Shown: positions 36,061 to 46,079 of the stretch, piece after piece
How the letters are laid out: every line of letters starts with the position of its first letter
Position numbering within the stretch: the first letter of the stretch is position 1
Assembly (NCBI GenBank): GCA_964646815.1
Contig: CAZYFH010000004.1
Coordinates: 62,001-126,000, forward strand
Length of the DNA: 64,000 nucleotides
From: CAZYFH01 sp964646815
GTDB taxonomy: Bacteria > Acidobacteriota > Vicinamibacteria > Vicinamibacterales > UBA8438
Reading direction: 5' to 3'
Program-made: the position numbers and the translations under genes
The notes under the pieces: model-generated
Seen by the model: only the letters and a program-made list of their open reading frames with translations
Database searches by the model: none
What the model was told of the DNA's origin: nothing

Positions 36061-37320
36061 CTACTGAGCGTAGTCGATCGGTGACGAAGCAGGCAGAGAG
36101 GCAGTGACGAACCGGCCCAGCGCCTGGTCGCGCACCGCGCGGAACGACGCGAGATGCTCGTCTGGTACCGGGTCCCCCGGCGGCAGGTTGCGGTGTTCGA
36201 TCAGCGGGTTGACGAACGTCCCGTTCTTCCGCATGCGGTAGTCGAGGTGTGGCCCGGTCACCAGACCGGTGGCGCCCACGCGGCCGATCCTCTGACCCTG
36301 TGACACGTGCGCGCCCCGACGAATCCCCTTGGCGAACGCAGAGAGGTGCAAATAGTACGTTTCGTATCCGTTTGTGTGGCGGAGGCGCACCATGTTCCCG
36401 GATCCGCCGCTCCGCCCAGCCGAGACCACGGTGCCGTTGGCGACCGCGATGACCGGCGTGCCAGTCGGCGCGCCGTAGTCGACCCCCAGATGAGGGCGCC
36501 GTCCCCCGAGCACGGGGTGCAGGCGACGGTAGGAGAATCGGGACGTTACGCGAGGCTCGAACCGGAACGGTGACCGCAAGAACAGGCGCTTCATCGAACG
36601 GCCGTCGGCGTCGAAATACTGCGCCTCTGTCTCGCCCGGCACCTGGAACCGAAAAACCTGGACGCGTCGGCCGTCGTTCAGAAACTCTGCCGCAAGCAGG
36701 TCTCCATAGCCGGAGAACTCGCCCTCGCGAAAGTACTTCTCGAACAGGACCTCGAATTCGTCACCTCGCCGGAGGTCGTTGTTGAAGTCAATCTCCCCGC
36801 CAAAGACCTCCGCCATGCGAATGGCGAGCATGACGTGTTCCCCGGCACGGTCCAGCGCCGCGACGAGCGAGGTGCGCTCGGCGTCGATGCCTCCGCGCAT
36901 CGCGACCTCGGTGCGTTCCTTCACGTAGGGAACCAGCTCCGCAGTGAACGAGCGGCGCGGGTCGCCATCGGATACGCGCAGGAACTCGTCCTCGTTGATG
37001 TGGTATTCAAAGCGACGAAATGTTCCGCTGTCGGCCAGCACCAGACGATAGGAGTTGCCGACCCGCAGGCGACGCGGGTCGAAAACGTCACGCACCGCGT
37101 CGATGAACTGTGCCGCCACCGGTCCGGCGAACTGGTGGGTATCGAGCAAACTGGCCAGCGTCGCCCGTCGGGGCACGAGCCGTTCAATGATGCGAACGTC
37201 AGGCTTGAGAAAGATGTCCGTAGCGGAAGAAGTCAGCGGCGGTGGATCCGCCGGCACATCGGCCCCGCACGCCGCCGCGACCACGGCAAGGGCGTACAAA
37301 TACATGAACTGCTTGGACAT
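36061..37320 (-). CDS. M23 family metallopeptidase lipoprotein
   Basis: 419 residues from ATG 37320 (MSKQFMYLYALAVVAAACG); the upstream ATG at 37341 adds seven residues. Lipobox VVAAACG predicts a lipid-anchored periplasmic protein. A long N-terminal LysM/OapA-like region is followed by the M23 domain with zinc ligands HLGVDYGAPTGTP and HLSAF, then GATGLVTGPHLDYRM. Family members cut peptidoglycan cross-links or regulate such enzymes. Both zinc-ligand motifs are present, so it is probably active. Confidence 0.93.
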   Translation of the reverse strand: MSKQFMYLYALAVVAAACGADVPADPPPLTSSATDIFLKPDVRIIERLVPRRATLASLLDTHQFAGPVAAQFIDAVRDVFDPRRLRVGNSYRLVLADSGTFRRFEYHINEDEFLRVSDGDPRRSFTAELVPYVKERTEVAMRGGIDAERTSLVAALDRAGEHVMLAIRMAEVFGGEIDFNNDLRRGDEFEVLFEKYFREGEFSGYGDLLAAEFLNDGRRVQVFRFQVPGETEAQYFDADGRSMKRLFLRSPFRFEPRVTSRFSYRRLHPVLGGRRPHLGVDYGAPTGTPVIAVANGTVVSAGRSGGSGNMVRLRHTNGYETYYLHLSAFAKGIRRGAHVSQGQRIGRVGATGLVTGPHLDYRMRKNGTFVNPLIEHRNLPPGDPVPDEHLASFRAVRDQALGRFVTASLPASSPIDYAQ

Positions 37321-37395
37321 AGGGACGCCGGATTTTAACATAGCGAACGTGCCCTGATCTGGACAGACTCGCCTGGGGCCGCGAGAGGCTCGAGA

Positions 37396-37872
37396 CTACG
37401 CGCTCGGCTTCCGCAATTCCTCCAGCCTGGTTCGCACGTGCGCCGCGTGGCCCGCGGCCCTAACCTTCTTCCAATGGTGGACGACGTTGCCGTCCGGATC
37501 GATCAGTACCGTCGAGCGAATGACGCCGACGGAGGTCCTGCCGTAGAGCACCTTCTTCCCCCAAGCGCCGTACTTCTCCATCGTCGCGTGGGTCGGATCC
37601 GACAGCAGCGTGTGCTTCAGCTTGTGTTTCGAGACGAATGCGCGGTGCGCGTCTGGACTGTCGGGGCTGCAACCGACGACGATGGCTCCAAGGCGCCGAA
37701 GGCCTGCGATGCCGACTGTAAACTCGCAGGCTTCAGTCGTGCAACCTGGGGTGTCGTCACGCGGGTAGAAGTAGAGTACCACCCATTGCCCGCGTAGGCT
37801 GGCGAGCGTGACCCGGTTACCACTATGGTCCCGCAAGCGAAATGGCGGGGCCTTGAGACCAACGTCAATCAT
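37396..37872 (-). CDS. bcp: peroxiredoxin, BCP/PrxQ type
   Basis: 158 residues. LYFYPRDDTPGCTTEACEF carries peroxidatic Cys in PGCT and a resolving Cys five residues later, the classic BCP/PrxQ arrangement. Reduces hydroperoxides using thioredoxin; a thioredoxin gene lies at 46080. GCSPDSPDAHRAFVSKHKL follows. Confidence 0.95.
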   Translation of the reverse strand: MIDVGLKAPPFRLRDHSGNRVTLASLRGQWVVLYFYPRDDTPGCTTEACEFTVGIAGLRRLGAIVVGCSPDSPDAHRAFVSKHKLKHTLLSDPTHATMEKYGAWGKKVLYGRTSVGVIRSTVLIDPDGNVVHHWKKVRAAGHAAHVRTRLEELRKPSA

Positions 37873-37907
37873 CTCCCCCTCCTCGATCCGTCACACATCC
37901 ACGCGCG

Positions 37908-40184
37908 TCAGACTTCGATCCAGATCGGCGCGGCACGGTCACTCCGCTCCTCCACTGCGCCGATGACGGCGGCAGATCCGTACCCAAGCGACCGTAGCTC
38001 TGCCACGCACTCGTTCGCCTCATCCGGTGGCGTGGTCGCCAGCAGCCCGCCGGCGGTCTGTGGATCAAACAGAATAGGATAGCGCGTGTCGACCGCGGCG
38101 GTTTCGACGTTCGCAATGGCCCGTCGCAAACGGATATTGTGCGGCTGCAGCGAGCTCAGAAGGCCGGCCGTCGTGGTTTCACGCGCGCCTTCGAGTGTCG
38201 GGATCGCGCCGAGCGTCAGCCGCGCGTCGACCCCAGACGCCTTCGTCATCTCAACGAGGTGACCGAGCAGGCCAAACCCAGTCACGTCAGTGCACGCGGT
38301 CGCGGCATGACGACCGAGCGCCGCAGACGCGTCGCGGTTGGACTGCAACATCATCCGGATAGCCCCGTCGATCCATCGCGCCTTGGCCTGTCCTCGCATG
38401 TCCGCGGCGAACAGCGTCCCGGTGCCGAGCGGCTTCGTCAGGATGATGCAATCCCCCGGTTGCATCCCGCGCTTCCGCAACAACGCGTCCGAGTCGGCGA
38501 CGCCGCTCACGGCGAGACCGAAGGTCAGCTCCGCACCTTCCGTCGTGTGCCCTCCGACGAGCGCCGCACCGGCTCCGTTCAATATCTCGACGGCACCCGA
38601 GAGCAGGTCTTCGAGCAGTGCCTCGGTCTGTGCCTCGATGCCGTACGGCACGGTGACGATGGCGAGTGCCGAACGTGGCTCCGCGCCCATGGCATAGAGA
38701 TCGCTTAAGCAGTGGTTCGCGGTGATTTTTCCGAAAAGAAACGGGTCGTCGACGAGCGAGCGAAAGGCATCGACGGTGCGCACGACCAGCTTGCCGGCCG
38801 GCACCACTTCGACGGCCGCGTCATCCATCGCGTCGAGGCCGACGACGACATCGTCGCGCCGGAGCGGCTCAAGCCGTGACAACACGCGGTCGAGCACGGT
38901 GGCCCCGACCTTGGACCCACAGCCGCCGCACAGCATCGCCGCCGTCGACAGCTCGCGGACGACCGCCGGCGGCGCCAAGCCCCGGAGGTCGTCCCTTCTC
39001 GAGTCCTCCGTGTCGTCCTCCATCTCGGGTAGCCGGTTGAACCGATCCATGAACCGCCGGTCGATCCAGTCTTTCCACCGCCACACCCAGGCGCCCTCGA
39101 GTGACCATGCGCCGCGTGAAGCCACGGCGTAGCGATCCCCCGTGCTGATCAGGCTAAGGAACTTTCGCTGGGGGCGGAACGGCTCGAGCGGAAGGCCACG
39201 CAGCGCGTGCCGCAGGTTCGCGTCGAGCGGAGGACCTTGCCGCACGGCGAACACGCCGGCTTTCTCGCGAGGGTAGCCGGTCACCGCCGCCACGTCGCCG
39301 ACAGCGAAGACGCCCGGATGCGATGTGGCTTCGAGCGTCGGCTTCACACGGATGAAGCCGTACTCGTCGACGTCAAGACCAGACTCGCCCGGCCAGGACT
39401 GTGCTCCAGCCTCGGTCGCCCAGATGACCTCGTCGACCTCGATCGTCGCCCCGCCGGCGATCTCCACCCGGCCGGCCGCGACGCCGTTCACCCGGCTGTT
39501 GAGGTGCACGTGCACGCCACGCTCGTTCAACACCCTAGCGAACTTGGTGCGCCCCCCCCGATTGTGGGTCGGCAGGATGCAGTCGACGGCGCTAAATAGA
39601 TGGAACTCCGGGTCCGGAAAACCAGCGTCGCGTGCGGCGCTCTGCTCGCGTAACGCGTGCTGCATGGCCAACGTCAGTTCCACACCCGCGGCACCGGCAC
39701 CCACGATACCGATCCGGAGTCGCTCGGAACTGACTTGAACCCGCGCCTGGAGCCGCTCCCACCGCGTGACGAGTGCGCTGATCGGCTTGACGGGGACGGC
39801 GTGGTCAGCCGCGCCCGGGATGCGGAGCGTTGGCGTGACCCCGATATCGATCGACAACACGTCGTAGGCGACCGGGGGACGGTCTCGGCACAGGACCCGA
39901 CGTCGGGCGAGGTCGATCCCGGTGACGCTGTCGTGAAACAGGCGTGCGCCCGCGAACCGGGTCAGCGGCCCGAGATCGATATGCGCGTCGTCGAAGCGGT
40001 AGTGCCCGGCGATCAGGCCGGGCAACATGCCAGAGTACGGTGCGTGGATATCGCGGGCGATGACCGTGACCTGAACGCCCGGCATCGGACGCATGCCGAA
40101 GCGGCGCAGGACGATGACGTGGCTATGTCCACCCCCGACCAGCACCAGATCCTTCAGAACCGGCACTCGCCTGCCGCCAGTCAT
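37908..40184 (-). CDS. selD: NADH dehydrogenase-like FAD domain fused to selenide, water dikinase
   Basis: 758 residues. N-terminal FAD pyridine-nucleotide oxidoreductase ~1-385 (LVLVGGGHSHVIVLRRF, IGIVGAGAAGVELTLAM, GVFAVGDVAAV), then SelD ~420-758 with the active-site region MLCGGCGSKVGATVL (Cys forms, no Sec), DDAAVEVVPAGKLVVRTVDAF, ITANHCLSDLYAMGAEP, GGHTTEGAELTFGLAVSG and DVTGFGLLGHLVEM. It makes selenophosphate; the reductase half may supply reduced selenium. Such fusions are known in cyanobacteria and several other phyla. It overlaps the aminotransferase stop by 4 bases (ATGA). No selA or selB seen here. Confidence 0.93.
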   Translation of the reverse strand: MTGGRRVPVLKDLVLVGGGHSHVIVLRRFGMRPMPGVQVTVIARDIHAPYSGMLPGLIAGHYRFDDAHIDLGPLTRFAGARLFHDSVTGIDLARRRVLCRDRPPVAYDVLSIDIGVTPTLRIPGAADHAVPVKPISALVTRWERLQARVQVSSERLRIGIVGAGAAGVELTLAMQHALREQSAARDAGFPDPEFHLFSAVDCILPTHNRGGRTKFARVLNERGVHVHLNSRVNGVAAGRVEIAGGATIEVDEVIWATEAGAQSWPGESGLDVDEYGFIRVKPTLEATSHPGVFAVGDVAAVTGYPREKAGVFAVRQGPPLDANLRHALRGLPLEPFRPQRKFLSLISTGDRYAVASRGAWSLEGAWVWRWKDWIDRRFMDRFNRLPEMEDDTEDSRRDDLRGLAPPAVVRELSTAAMLCGGCGSKVGATVLDRVLSRLEPLRRDDVVVGLDAMDDAAVEVVPAGKLVVRTVDAFRSLVDDPFLFGKITANHCLSDLYAMGAEPRSALAIVTVPYGIEAQTEALLEDLLSGAVEILNGAGAALVGGHTTEGAELTFGLAVSGVADSDALLRKRGMQPGDCIILTKPLGTGTLFAADMRGQAKARWIDGAIRMMLQSNRDASAALGRHAATACTDVTGFGLLGHLVEMTKASGVDARLTLGAIPTLEGARETTTAGLLSSLQPHNIRLRRAIANVETAAVDTRYPILFDPQTAGGLLATTPPDEANECVAELRSLGYGSAAVIGAVEERSDRAAPIWIEV

Positions 40185-41359
40185 GCCGGCGTGTCGCTCG
40201 CGATGCGCGCCATGACGCGCGCCACGCCGGTGTCAAAGCATCCGGGCTCCGGCAGTAGGCTGAGCACGAGAAACGCCTCGCGTGGGAAATCGAAGAAATA
40301 CCCTGGATGCACCAGCACGTGATCGCGTTCGAGCAGGTCGAGGACCAGCGCCTCTTCGGTCCGCGTGGCCGGGACCTGGAGAACAGCGTACCATCCTCCG
40401 TCCACGCGCAGCAGATCCGTCGCCGGCGCCATGTCGGCCTCTCGTGTGAGCACCGAATGATTCTGGCGGACCCGCGTCGATATCTGATCCGCGACCGCGC
40501 GGCCACGTGCGAGGAGGCCATTGAGGGCTACCTGTACCGGGGTCGCGACCGACAAATAGGTGTCGCAGATCAGGTCGAGCGCATGGAGCGCTCGACCGAC
40601 TTCTCGCGAGGGACCGCTCAGCAGAATCCACCCGAGCTTCAGCTGCGGGAGCCCGACTGCCTTCGAGAGCCCGCCGAGCCCGAAGGTCAGCACGTCGGCG
40701 GCGGTGTCGACGAGGCTTCCCGGTCCCGACTCTGGATCCATCGTGTACCCGCCAAACACTTCGTCGGCGATGAGCGCCAGCCCGTTGTCGCGGCACACCG
40801 TCGTGACCAGTTCACGATCCTTGGCCGTCAGGAATGACCCCGTCGGGTTGTTCGGGTGGACGACCACGAGCGCTCTGGTCCGCGGCGTCACGAGGCTGCG
40901 GAGCGCATCGGCGTCGACCTCCCACGCATCGTGGTAGACGAGCGGGTACGCCACCGGTTCGACGGCGTCGAGTCGGGTCAGATGCTCGAGCAGCGGATAG
41001 CTCGGCTGGGGCACGAGCACCGCGTCGCCTGGGGCGCAAAGCAGCTTAAATAGACAGGAATACGCGTCACTCGTGCTGGTGGTGAGCACCACCCGGTCAG
41101 GGTTGACGTCCGTCCCGGGGGGCGCGGCGTAGCGGACGACGGCGGCACGCGCGGCCGCGAGCCCACGCGGCTGCGGATCGTAAACGAGGCCGGCCGTCCC
41201 GGCTAGCTCCTCAAGAAGGTCCTCCGGATAGTGCAGACCGACCTGCGTGGGATTGGATTCCGTGAGGTCGGTGATCTCCGTTGCCTGCGCGTGCAGGCGC
41301 TTCAGCGCCCGGCTCACGCGGTTCGGCTGCCGAGCGGACGGAATCCGCGGAAAAAACAT
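40181..41359 (-). CDS. PLP-dependent class I/II aminotransferase
   Basis: 392 residues. ITDLTESNPTQVGLHYPEDL, HPNNPTGSFL, ALIADEVFGGYTMD and the Schiff-base lysine in GLGGLSKAVGLPQLKLGW are all present. Substrate cannot be read, but the layout fits alanine or aspartate-like aminotransferases. Coupled to the downstream dehydrogenase-SelD gene (ATGA overlap), so it may take part in a selenium- or sulfur-related amino-acid pathway. Confidence 0.93.
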   Translation of the reverse strand: MFFPRIPSARQPNRVSRALKRLHAQATEITDLTESNPTQVGLHYPEDLLEELAGTAGLVYDPQPRGLAAARAAVVRYAAPPGTDVNPDRVVLTTSTSDAYSCLFKLLCAPGDAVLVPQPSYPLLEHLTRLDAVEPVAYPLVYHDAWEVDADALRSLVTPRTRALVVVHPNNPTGSFLTAKDRELVTTVCRDNGLALIADEVFGGYTMDPESGPGSLVDTAADVLTFGLGGLSKAVGLPQLKLGWILLSGPSREVGRALHALDLICDTYLSVATPVQVALNGLLARGRAVADQISTRVRQNHSVLTREADMAPATDLLRVDGGWYAVLQVPATRTEEALVLDLLERDHVLVHPGYFFDFPREAFLVLSLLPEPGCFDTGVARVMARIASDTPA

Positions 41360-41693
41360 GGGTCACCAGAGCATATAGGGGCCTCGGCGGCTGGGCACGG
41401 CGCTGAGGCGCGGGAAGCAGATCGATGGGGGGCGCCCGCGCCCAGGCCTTGGTGTTTCGCAAAAGCCTGCGTTAGATTTATGAGTCTGCTGTGAACGGAC
41501 GGCGTCACGTCGAGACGCCGCTGAATGCGAAGCGCGTCCGGCAAGGCCGCGCGCGACGAGGAAAAACACCCAAGTATTCGACGTTTTGATGTGATGTTCA
41601 GCGTTGCCGTCAGTGGGATGTAACGTGACTTCTAACCTCTGGCTGGTAAGGCGCAGGCGAGAGGACCCAGATCCTGCGAAGGAAGACAGATTC
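41360..41693. other. 334-base divergent intergenic region
   Basis: Between the minus-strand aminotransferase and the plus-strand radical SAM gene. It contains a short hairpin (cggcgtc 41500-41506 with gacgccg 41514-41520) and, just before the ATG at 41694, a purine-rich aaggaag ribosome site (41679-41685). No convincing promoter was found by eye. Confidence 0.5.
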
Positions 41694-43421
41694 ATGAACC
41701 GCGGCAAACAGATCGTTCTGACGGCACCGTTCACCGAGATGATCGATCACGCAGGGTACTTCATCCAGATGGGAATGGCATCGATCCCGATCTGGATGGA
41801 ATGGGTAATGGACAAGAAGTACCCGGAGTGGCGCAACGTGAAGCGTTTCGAGGACGGCTCGGCGCTCGCGGCGCCGGCGGGGCTGCGTGTGCTCGAGCGG
41901 GTCATCGCGAACGAATTCGGCCAGGACAACGTGGTCGTCTGCTACCCGGACGACATTGACCAGTTCATTGGGCCCGATACGAAAGTTGTCGCGCTGTCGA
42001 CGCACAATCCGCTCGGCGTGACGTTCGCCGCCGGCGTCTATACCTCGATTTTCGGAAGCTCGCGCGAGCCGATCAACTCACACTACGCCAGCCAGCTGTT
42101 CGACCGATTGAAGGCCAGCCGGCATCGCGAGACGTTTCGGGTGATGCTCGGCGGATCGGGTAGTTGGCAAATCAACCAGACGAAGTCCCACGAGCGGCTC
42201 GGGATCGACTGCGTCGTCGATGGACGGAGTGAATCTGCCGAAGTCATCAATCTCTTCCACGCCGCAATCGACGGGGAGTCGCTGCCGCAGCAAGTGGAGG
42301 TTGCCCATCCGACCGATCGGGACGCGGTGATCTTTCCCGACAAGCCGACGACGTTCGGCGTCGTCGAGATGACGACGGGGTGCGGGAGACGGTGTCAGTT
42401 CTGTGCACCCGATCTAAACCCGCAGATCGACCTCCCGAAGGACGGCATCATGGAGGCGGTGCGCGCGAACGTGGCCAACGGCAACAAGCAGATCTCCCTG
42501 GCCACCGAGGATATGTTCATCTGGGGCCAAGTCCAGACCGACACCCCGTTCTTCTTCCCAAACCGTGAGGCGCTGGTCGATCTCTACCGCGACATCGTCG
42601 ATACCCCGGGTGTCGAGCAGCACGTGCTGAGCCACTCGACCATGGCGCCGGCTGTCGTGGACCCGGTGCTCATCGAGCAACTGACCGACATCCTGCTGCC
42701 CAAGAGCCCGATTCACCTCACGCGTCTGAGCTCGCATCCCGAGGGCAAGGCGATTGTGCCGCTCATTGGGCTCGAGACCGGATCGGTGCGGATGGCCAAG
42801 CGCATCATGCCAAGCAAGGGCGTGCCCTTCAGCATCGAGGATTGGCAGAGCGTCATGATTCGCGGGCTCGAGATCCTGAACAAGAACAACTGGTTTCCGA
42901 TGTTGACCCTGATGGTCGGCAACCCTGGCGAGACTGACGAAGACGTCAAGGCGACGCTCGATCTGGTCTACGAAATGGAGCGCCGGGGATTGTTCGGATT
43001 CCTGGTGCCCTCCGTGTTCACGCCTCTCGAGGGCACGCGCATGGAGCAAGACACCGGGGTCACCGAAACGAAGAGGCTGACCCGGCTGCAGTGGCAGCTC
43101 ATCCTACGTTGCTGGAAGATGAACATGCGGCCCGGCCTCTACAGCTGGTGGGGACCGTTGTCATTCAAGATCGGTGGCGTGGGTCTCTGGGCGACACGCT
43201 TGCGCAAGACCAACGGACCCAACTTCACCTGGCCGATGATGATGTTCTGCAGCGCCCTGCCCGAGAGCCTGCTCTACTCCACCAGCAAGCTCTACAATGG
43301 GCAACCGATTACGGTGAAGACGCGCGCGGAGCTGCTTGCGTCGATCAAGCCAAACTATTGGACGTACCTGCGCGAGGACGCCGGCGACATCCCGCGCGCG
43401 GCATCCACACCGGCGCCGTAG
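41694..43421 (+). CDS. B12-binding-domain-type radical SAM protein
   Basis: 575 residues from ATG 41694; the longer frame to 41604 has no family-like sequence and the ribosome site supports the shorter. The N-terminal region (~1-200) resembles a B12-binding Rossmann module without an obvious DxHxxG, and the radical SAM domain begins at ~225 with CGRRCQFCAP (CX3CX2C cluster). GLETGSVRMAKRIMP and NPGETDEDVKATLDLVYEM are characteristic. Hypothetical reaction, possibly methylation or a ring rearrangement on a lipid or metabolite. Confidence 0.85.
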   Translation: MNRGKQIVLTAPFTEMIDHAGYFIQMGMASIPIWMEWVMDKKYPEWRNVKRFEDGSALAAPAGLRVLERVIANEFGQDNVVVCYPDDIDQFIGPDTKVVALSTHNPLGVTFAAGVYTSIFGSSREPINSHYASQLFDRLKASRHRETFRVMLGGSGSWQINQTKSHERLGIDCVVDGRSESAEVINLFHAAIDGESLPQQVEVAHPTDRDAVIFPDKPTTFGVVEMTTGCGRRCQFCAPDLNPQIDLPKDGIMEAVRANVANGNKQISLATEDMFIWGQVQTDTPFFFPNREALVDLYRDIVDTPGVEQHVLSHSTMAPAVVDPVLIEQLTDILLPKSPIHLTRLSSHPEGKAIVPLIGLETGSVRMAKRIMPSKGVPFSIEDWQSVMIRGLEILNKNNWFPMLTLMVGNPGETDEDVKATLDLVYEMERRGLFGFLVPSVFTPLEGTRMEQDTGVTETKRLTRLQWQLILRCWKMNMRPGLYSWWGPLSFKIGGVGLWATRLRKTNGPNFTWPMMMFCSALPESLLYSTSKLYNGQPITVKTRAELLASIKPNYWTYLREDAGDIPRAASTPAP

Positions 43422-43527
43422 CTCGCGACGGTATAGCAACGAAGGCTCGGGTCGCAGCGCGGCCACGTGAGCGCCGCCGAACCTGTCACGTCGGCTGCCA
43501 CGTCCCAGAGGGTGGAGACAGACCACC

Positions 43528-46023
43528 ATGGATCGGATGGTGCGGATGAGCTCGCGAGTGCAACGGGCCTGGTCTCGACGGGTGCTGATCGACTGCCGCG
43601 CCCTTCTGCTTGGGGGCGGTGCGGCAGCGATCGTGGCCGTCGCGTCGCCAGCCACCGCACAGACCGACACCCAGAGGAGCTACGCGATCCCACCACAGGT
43701 CGTGGTCGACATCCTCGACGCGTCGCCGGCGCCGACCCCGCTCGTCAGTCCGAGGCGAGATGTCGTCGCGCTTCTCGACGCACGCGCCATGCCCGGAATC
43801 GCCGAGCTGGCACGCCCGATGCACCGCCTCGCCGGCTATCGGATCAACCCGCGCAACAGCGCGCCGTGGCGCAGTCCAGCCATCACCGGCATGACGCTCA
43901 CGCCACTCGACGGGAGCCAGACACGCAAGCACCGCGTCGTTGCCCCGCGCGGGACCACGCTGGGGTGGCCGCGCTTTGCGCCCGACGGTCGTCACCTGTC
44001 GTATGCCGTGATCCGAGACACCGGCGTCGAGCTCTGGGTCGTCGACGTGTCCACGGGCGCGCCGCGACCCTTGACCGACGCATCGCTCAACGCCACCTGG
44101 GGCGACCCGTGCGATTGGTTGGCCGACAGCAGCGGCGTGCTCTGCCGGTTCCGGATGTCGGCGCGTGGCGCACCACCCGAGGCACCCCGCGCGCCACTTG
44201 GCCCCAACGTCCAGGAGAGTGATGGACGGCGAGCGCCGGTGCGCACCTATCAGGATTTGCTGACGGATGCCCACGATGACGCGCTTTTCGAGTATCACTT
44301 CACGTCCCAGATCGCGACCGTCGGCCTGACCACCGGCAGCCGGACCAGCATCAGGCACCCGGGACTGTTCGCGCGCGTGCTCGGTGCGCCCGACAGTCAG
44401 CACCTGCTCGTCGAGCGTCTCGAGCGGCCATTCTCCCGACTGGTGCCTGGCTCTCGATTCCGGAAATCGATCGAGGTGTGGAATCGCAAAGGCGAGGTCG
44501 TCGAGCTCTTCGATCTTCCGGTGGCCGAGGCGGTCCCGATTGGCGGGGTCGCCACCGGACCACGCGCGCACCGCTGGAACCCGACCGAGCCGGCCACACT
44601 GGTGTGGACCGAGGCGCTGGACGGCGGCGACCCGCAGGCGCGGGTGTCCCGCAGGGACCGCGTGTTGTCGCTCGCGGCCCCCTTCGATGGCACCCCCACC
44701 GAGATCGTCCGCACCGCGTTCCGTGTCACCAGCGTCGCATGGACGGAGGACGGCACGGCGCTCGTACGCGAGTCCGACCGCGCGACGCGCTGGACGCGGA
44801 CCTGGCTGCTCTATCCGGGTGCGCCGGAGGCCCGGGCGCTGTTCGATCACAGCGCGGAGGATGCCTATGCCGATCCCGGAGCGCCGCTTCGGCGGCCGGG
44901 TGGCGGCGGCGCGAGCGAACCTGTCCTGCAGGACGGGAGCCACATCTACCTGACCGGGCGCGGCGCGTCGCCGCTCGGGGACCGTCCGTTCATCGACCGG
45001 CTCAACGTGACGACGTTCGACACCGAGCGCATCTTCCGCACCGACGAGACGAGCTACGAAACCGTCGTTGCGGTCCTCTCGTCCGATGGTCACTCCCTGC
45101 TCACGAGGCGGGAAAGCCCCACCGAGCCTCCGAACTACGTCGTGCGGAACATGGTCGCGGGCACGACGCGTCACATCACCCGCTTTGAGGATCCAACGCC
45201 CGTCCTACGTCAGGTCCGGAAGCAGCTCCTGACCTATGAACGCGACGATGGCGTCAGCCTGTCTGCCACGCTCTATCTGCCACCGGGCTACCGTGACGGC
45301 GAACGACGTCCGTTGTTGATGTGGGCATATCCGCGGGAATACACCACCCCCGCGGCTGCCAGTCAGGTACGCGGCTCGCCCCATCGCTTTACCCGGCTTC
45401 GCGGCGCGTCGCACCTGCTTCTCCTGACCCAGGGATACGCCGTTCTCGACGGTCCGGCCATGCCGATCGTCGGTGAGGGTGAGACCGCCAACGACACATA
45501 CGTCGAGCAGCTCGTGGCCAGCGCGGCGGCCGCCATCGACGCCGTGGTCGAGATGGGCGTCGCCGACCGCGACCGGATTGCCATCGGCGGCCACAGTTAC
45601 GGCGCGTTCATGACCGCCAACCTGCTCGCGCACTCCGACCTCTTTCGAGCGGGGATCGCGCGGAGTGGCGCGTACAATCGCACGCTGACCCCGTTCGGGT
45701 TCCAGAACGAGCGGCGGACGTTCTGGGAAGCGCCCGAGGTCTACGGGGGGATGTCGCCGTTCTTCCACGCGCACAAGATCAACGAGCCAATCCTGCTGAT
45801 GCACGGGGAAATCGACAACAACTCCGGCACCTTTCCGATGCAATCCGAACGGCTCTACATGGCGCTCAAGGGCCACGGCGCGACCGTGCGCTACGTCACG
45901 TTCCCGCACGAGTCGCACGGCTACTCCGCGCGCGAATCGGTCCTACATGCGGTCGCTGAGATGGTGAGCTGGTGCGACGCCCACGTTCGGAACGCGGCAC
46001 CCACCCCGCGAACGGCTCGATGA
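43528..46023 (+). CDS. exported S9 family prolyl oligopeptidase-like peptidase
   Basis: 831 residues. Signal peptide in LLLGGGAAAIVAVASPATAQ, an N-terminal beta-propeller with repeated blade motifs, and a C-terminal alpha/beta hydrolase domain. Catalytic triad visible: Ser in GGHSYGAFMTAN, Asp in MHGEIDNNSGTF, His in FPHESHGYSARES. Releases peptides from substrates in the periplasm or outside. Single gene, followed 56 bases later by thioredoxin. Confidence 0.93.
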   Translation: MDRMVRMSSRVQRAWSRRVLIDCRALLLGGGAAAIVAVASPATAQTDTQRSYAIPPQVVVDILDASPAPTPLVSPRRDVVALLDARAMPGIAELARPMHRLAGYRINPRNSAPWRSPAITGMTLTPLDGSQTRKHRVVAPRGTTLGWPRFAPDGRHLSYAVIRDTGVELWVVDVSTGAPRPLTDASLNATWGDPCDWLADSSGVLCRFRMSARGAPPEAPRAPLGPNVQESDGRRAPVRTYQDLLTDAHDDALFEYHFTSQIATVGLTTGSRTSIRHPGLFARVLGAPDSQHLLVERLERPFSRLVPGSRFRKSIEVWNRKGEVVELFDLPVAEAVPIGGVATGPRAHRWNPTEPATLVWTEALDGGDPQARVSRRDRVLSLAAPFDGTPTEIVRTAFRVTSVAWTEDGTALVRESDRATRWTRTWLLYPGAPEARALFDHSAEDAYADPGAPLRRPGGGGASEPVLQDGSHIYLTGRGASPLGDRPFIDRLNVTTFDTERIFRTDETSYETVVAVLSSDGHSLLTRRESPTEPPNYVVRNMVAGTTRHITRFEDPTPVLRQVRKQLLTYERDDGVSLSATLYLPPGYRDGERRPLLMWAYPREYTTPAAASQVRGSPHRFTRLRGASHLLLLTQGYAVLDGPAMPIVGEGETANDTYVEQLVASAAAAIDAVVEMGVADRDRIAIGGHSYGAFMTANLLAHSDLFRAGIARSGAYNRTLTPFGFQNERRTFWEAPEVYGGMSPFFHAHKINEPILLMHGEIDNNSGTFPMQSERLYMALKGHGATVRYVTFPHESHGYSARESVLHAVAEMVSWCDAHVRNAAPTPRTAR

Positions 46024-46079
46024 ACGGAGTACAATGGGTTTCGATTGTCGGGCCCTTGAGATGACGCTAGGAAACAAGC

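Noticed and set aside
43486..45174. 562-codon minus-strand open frame
   Set aside because: Antisense to the S9 peptidase; no family features.
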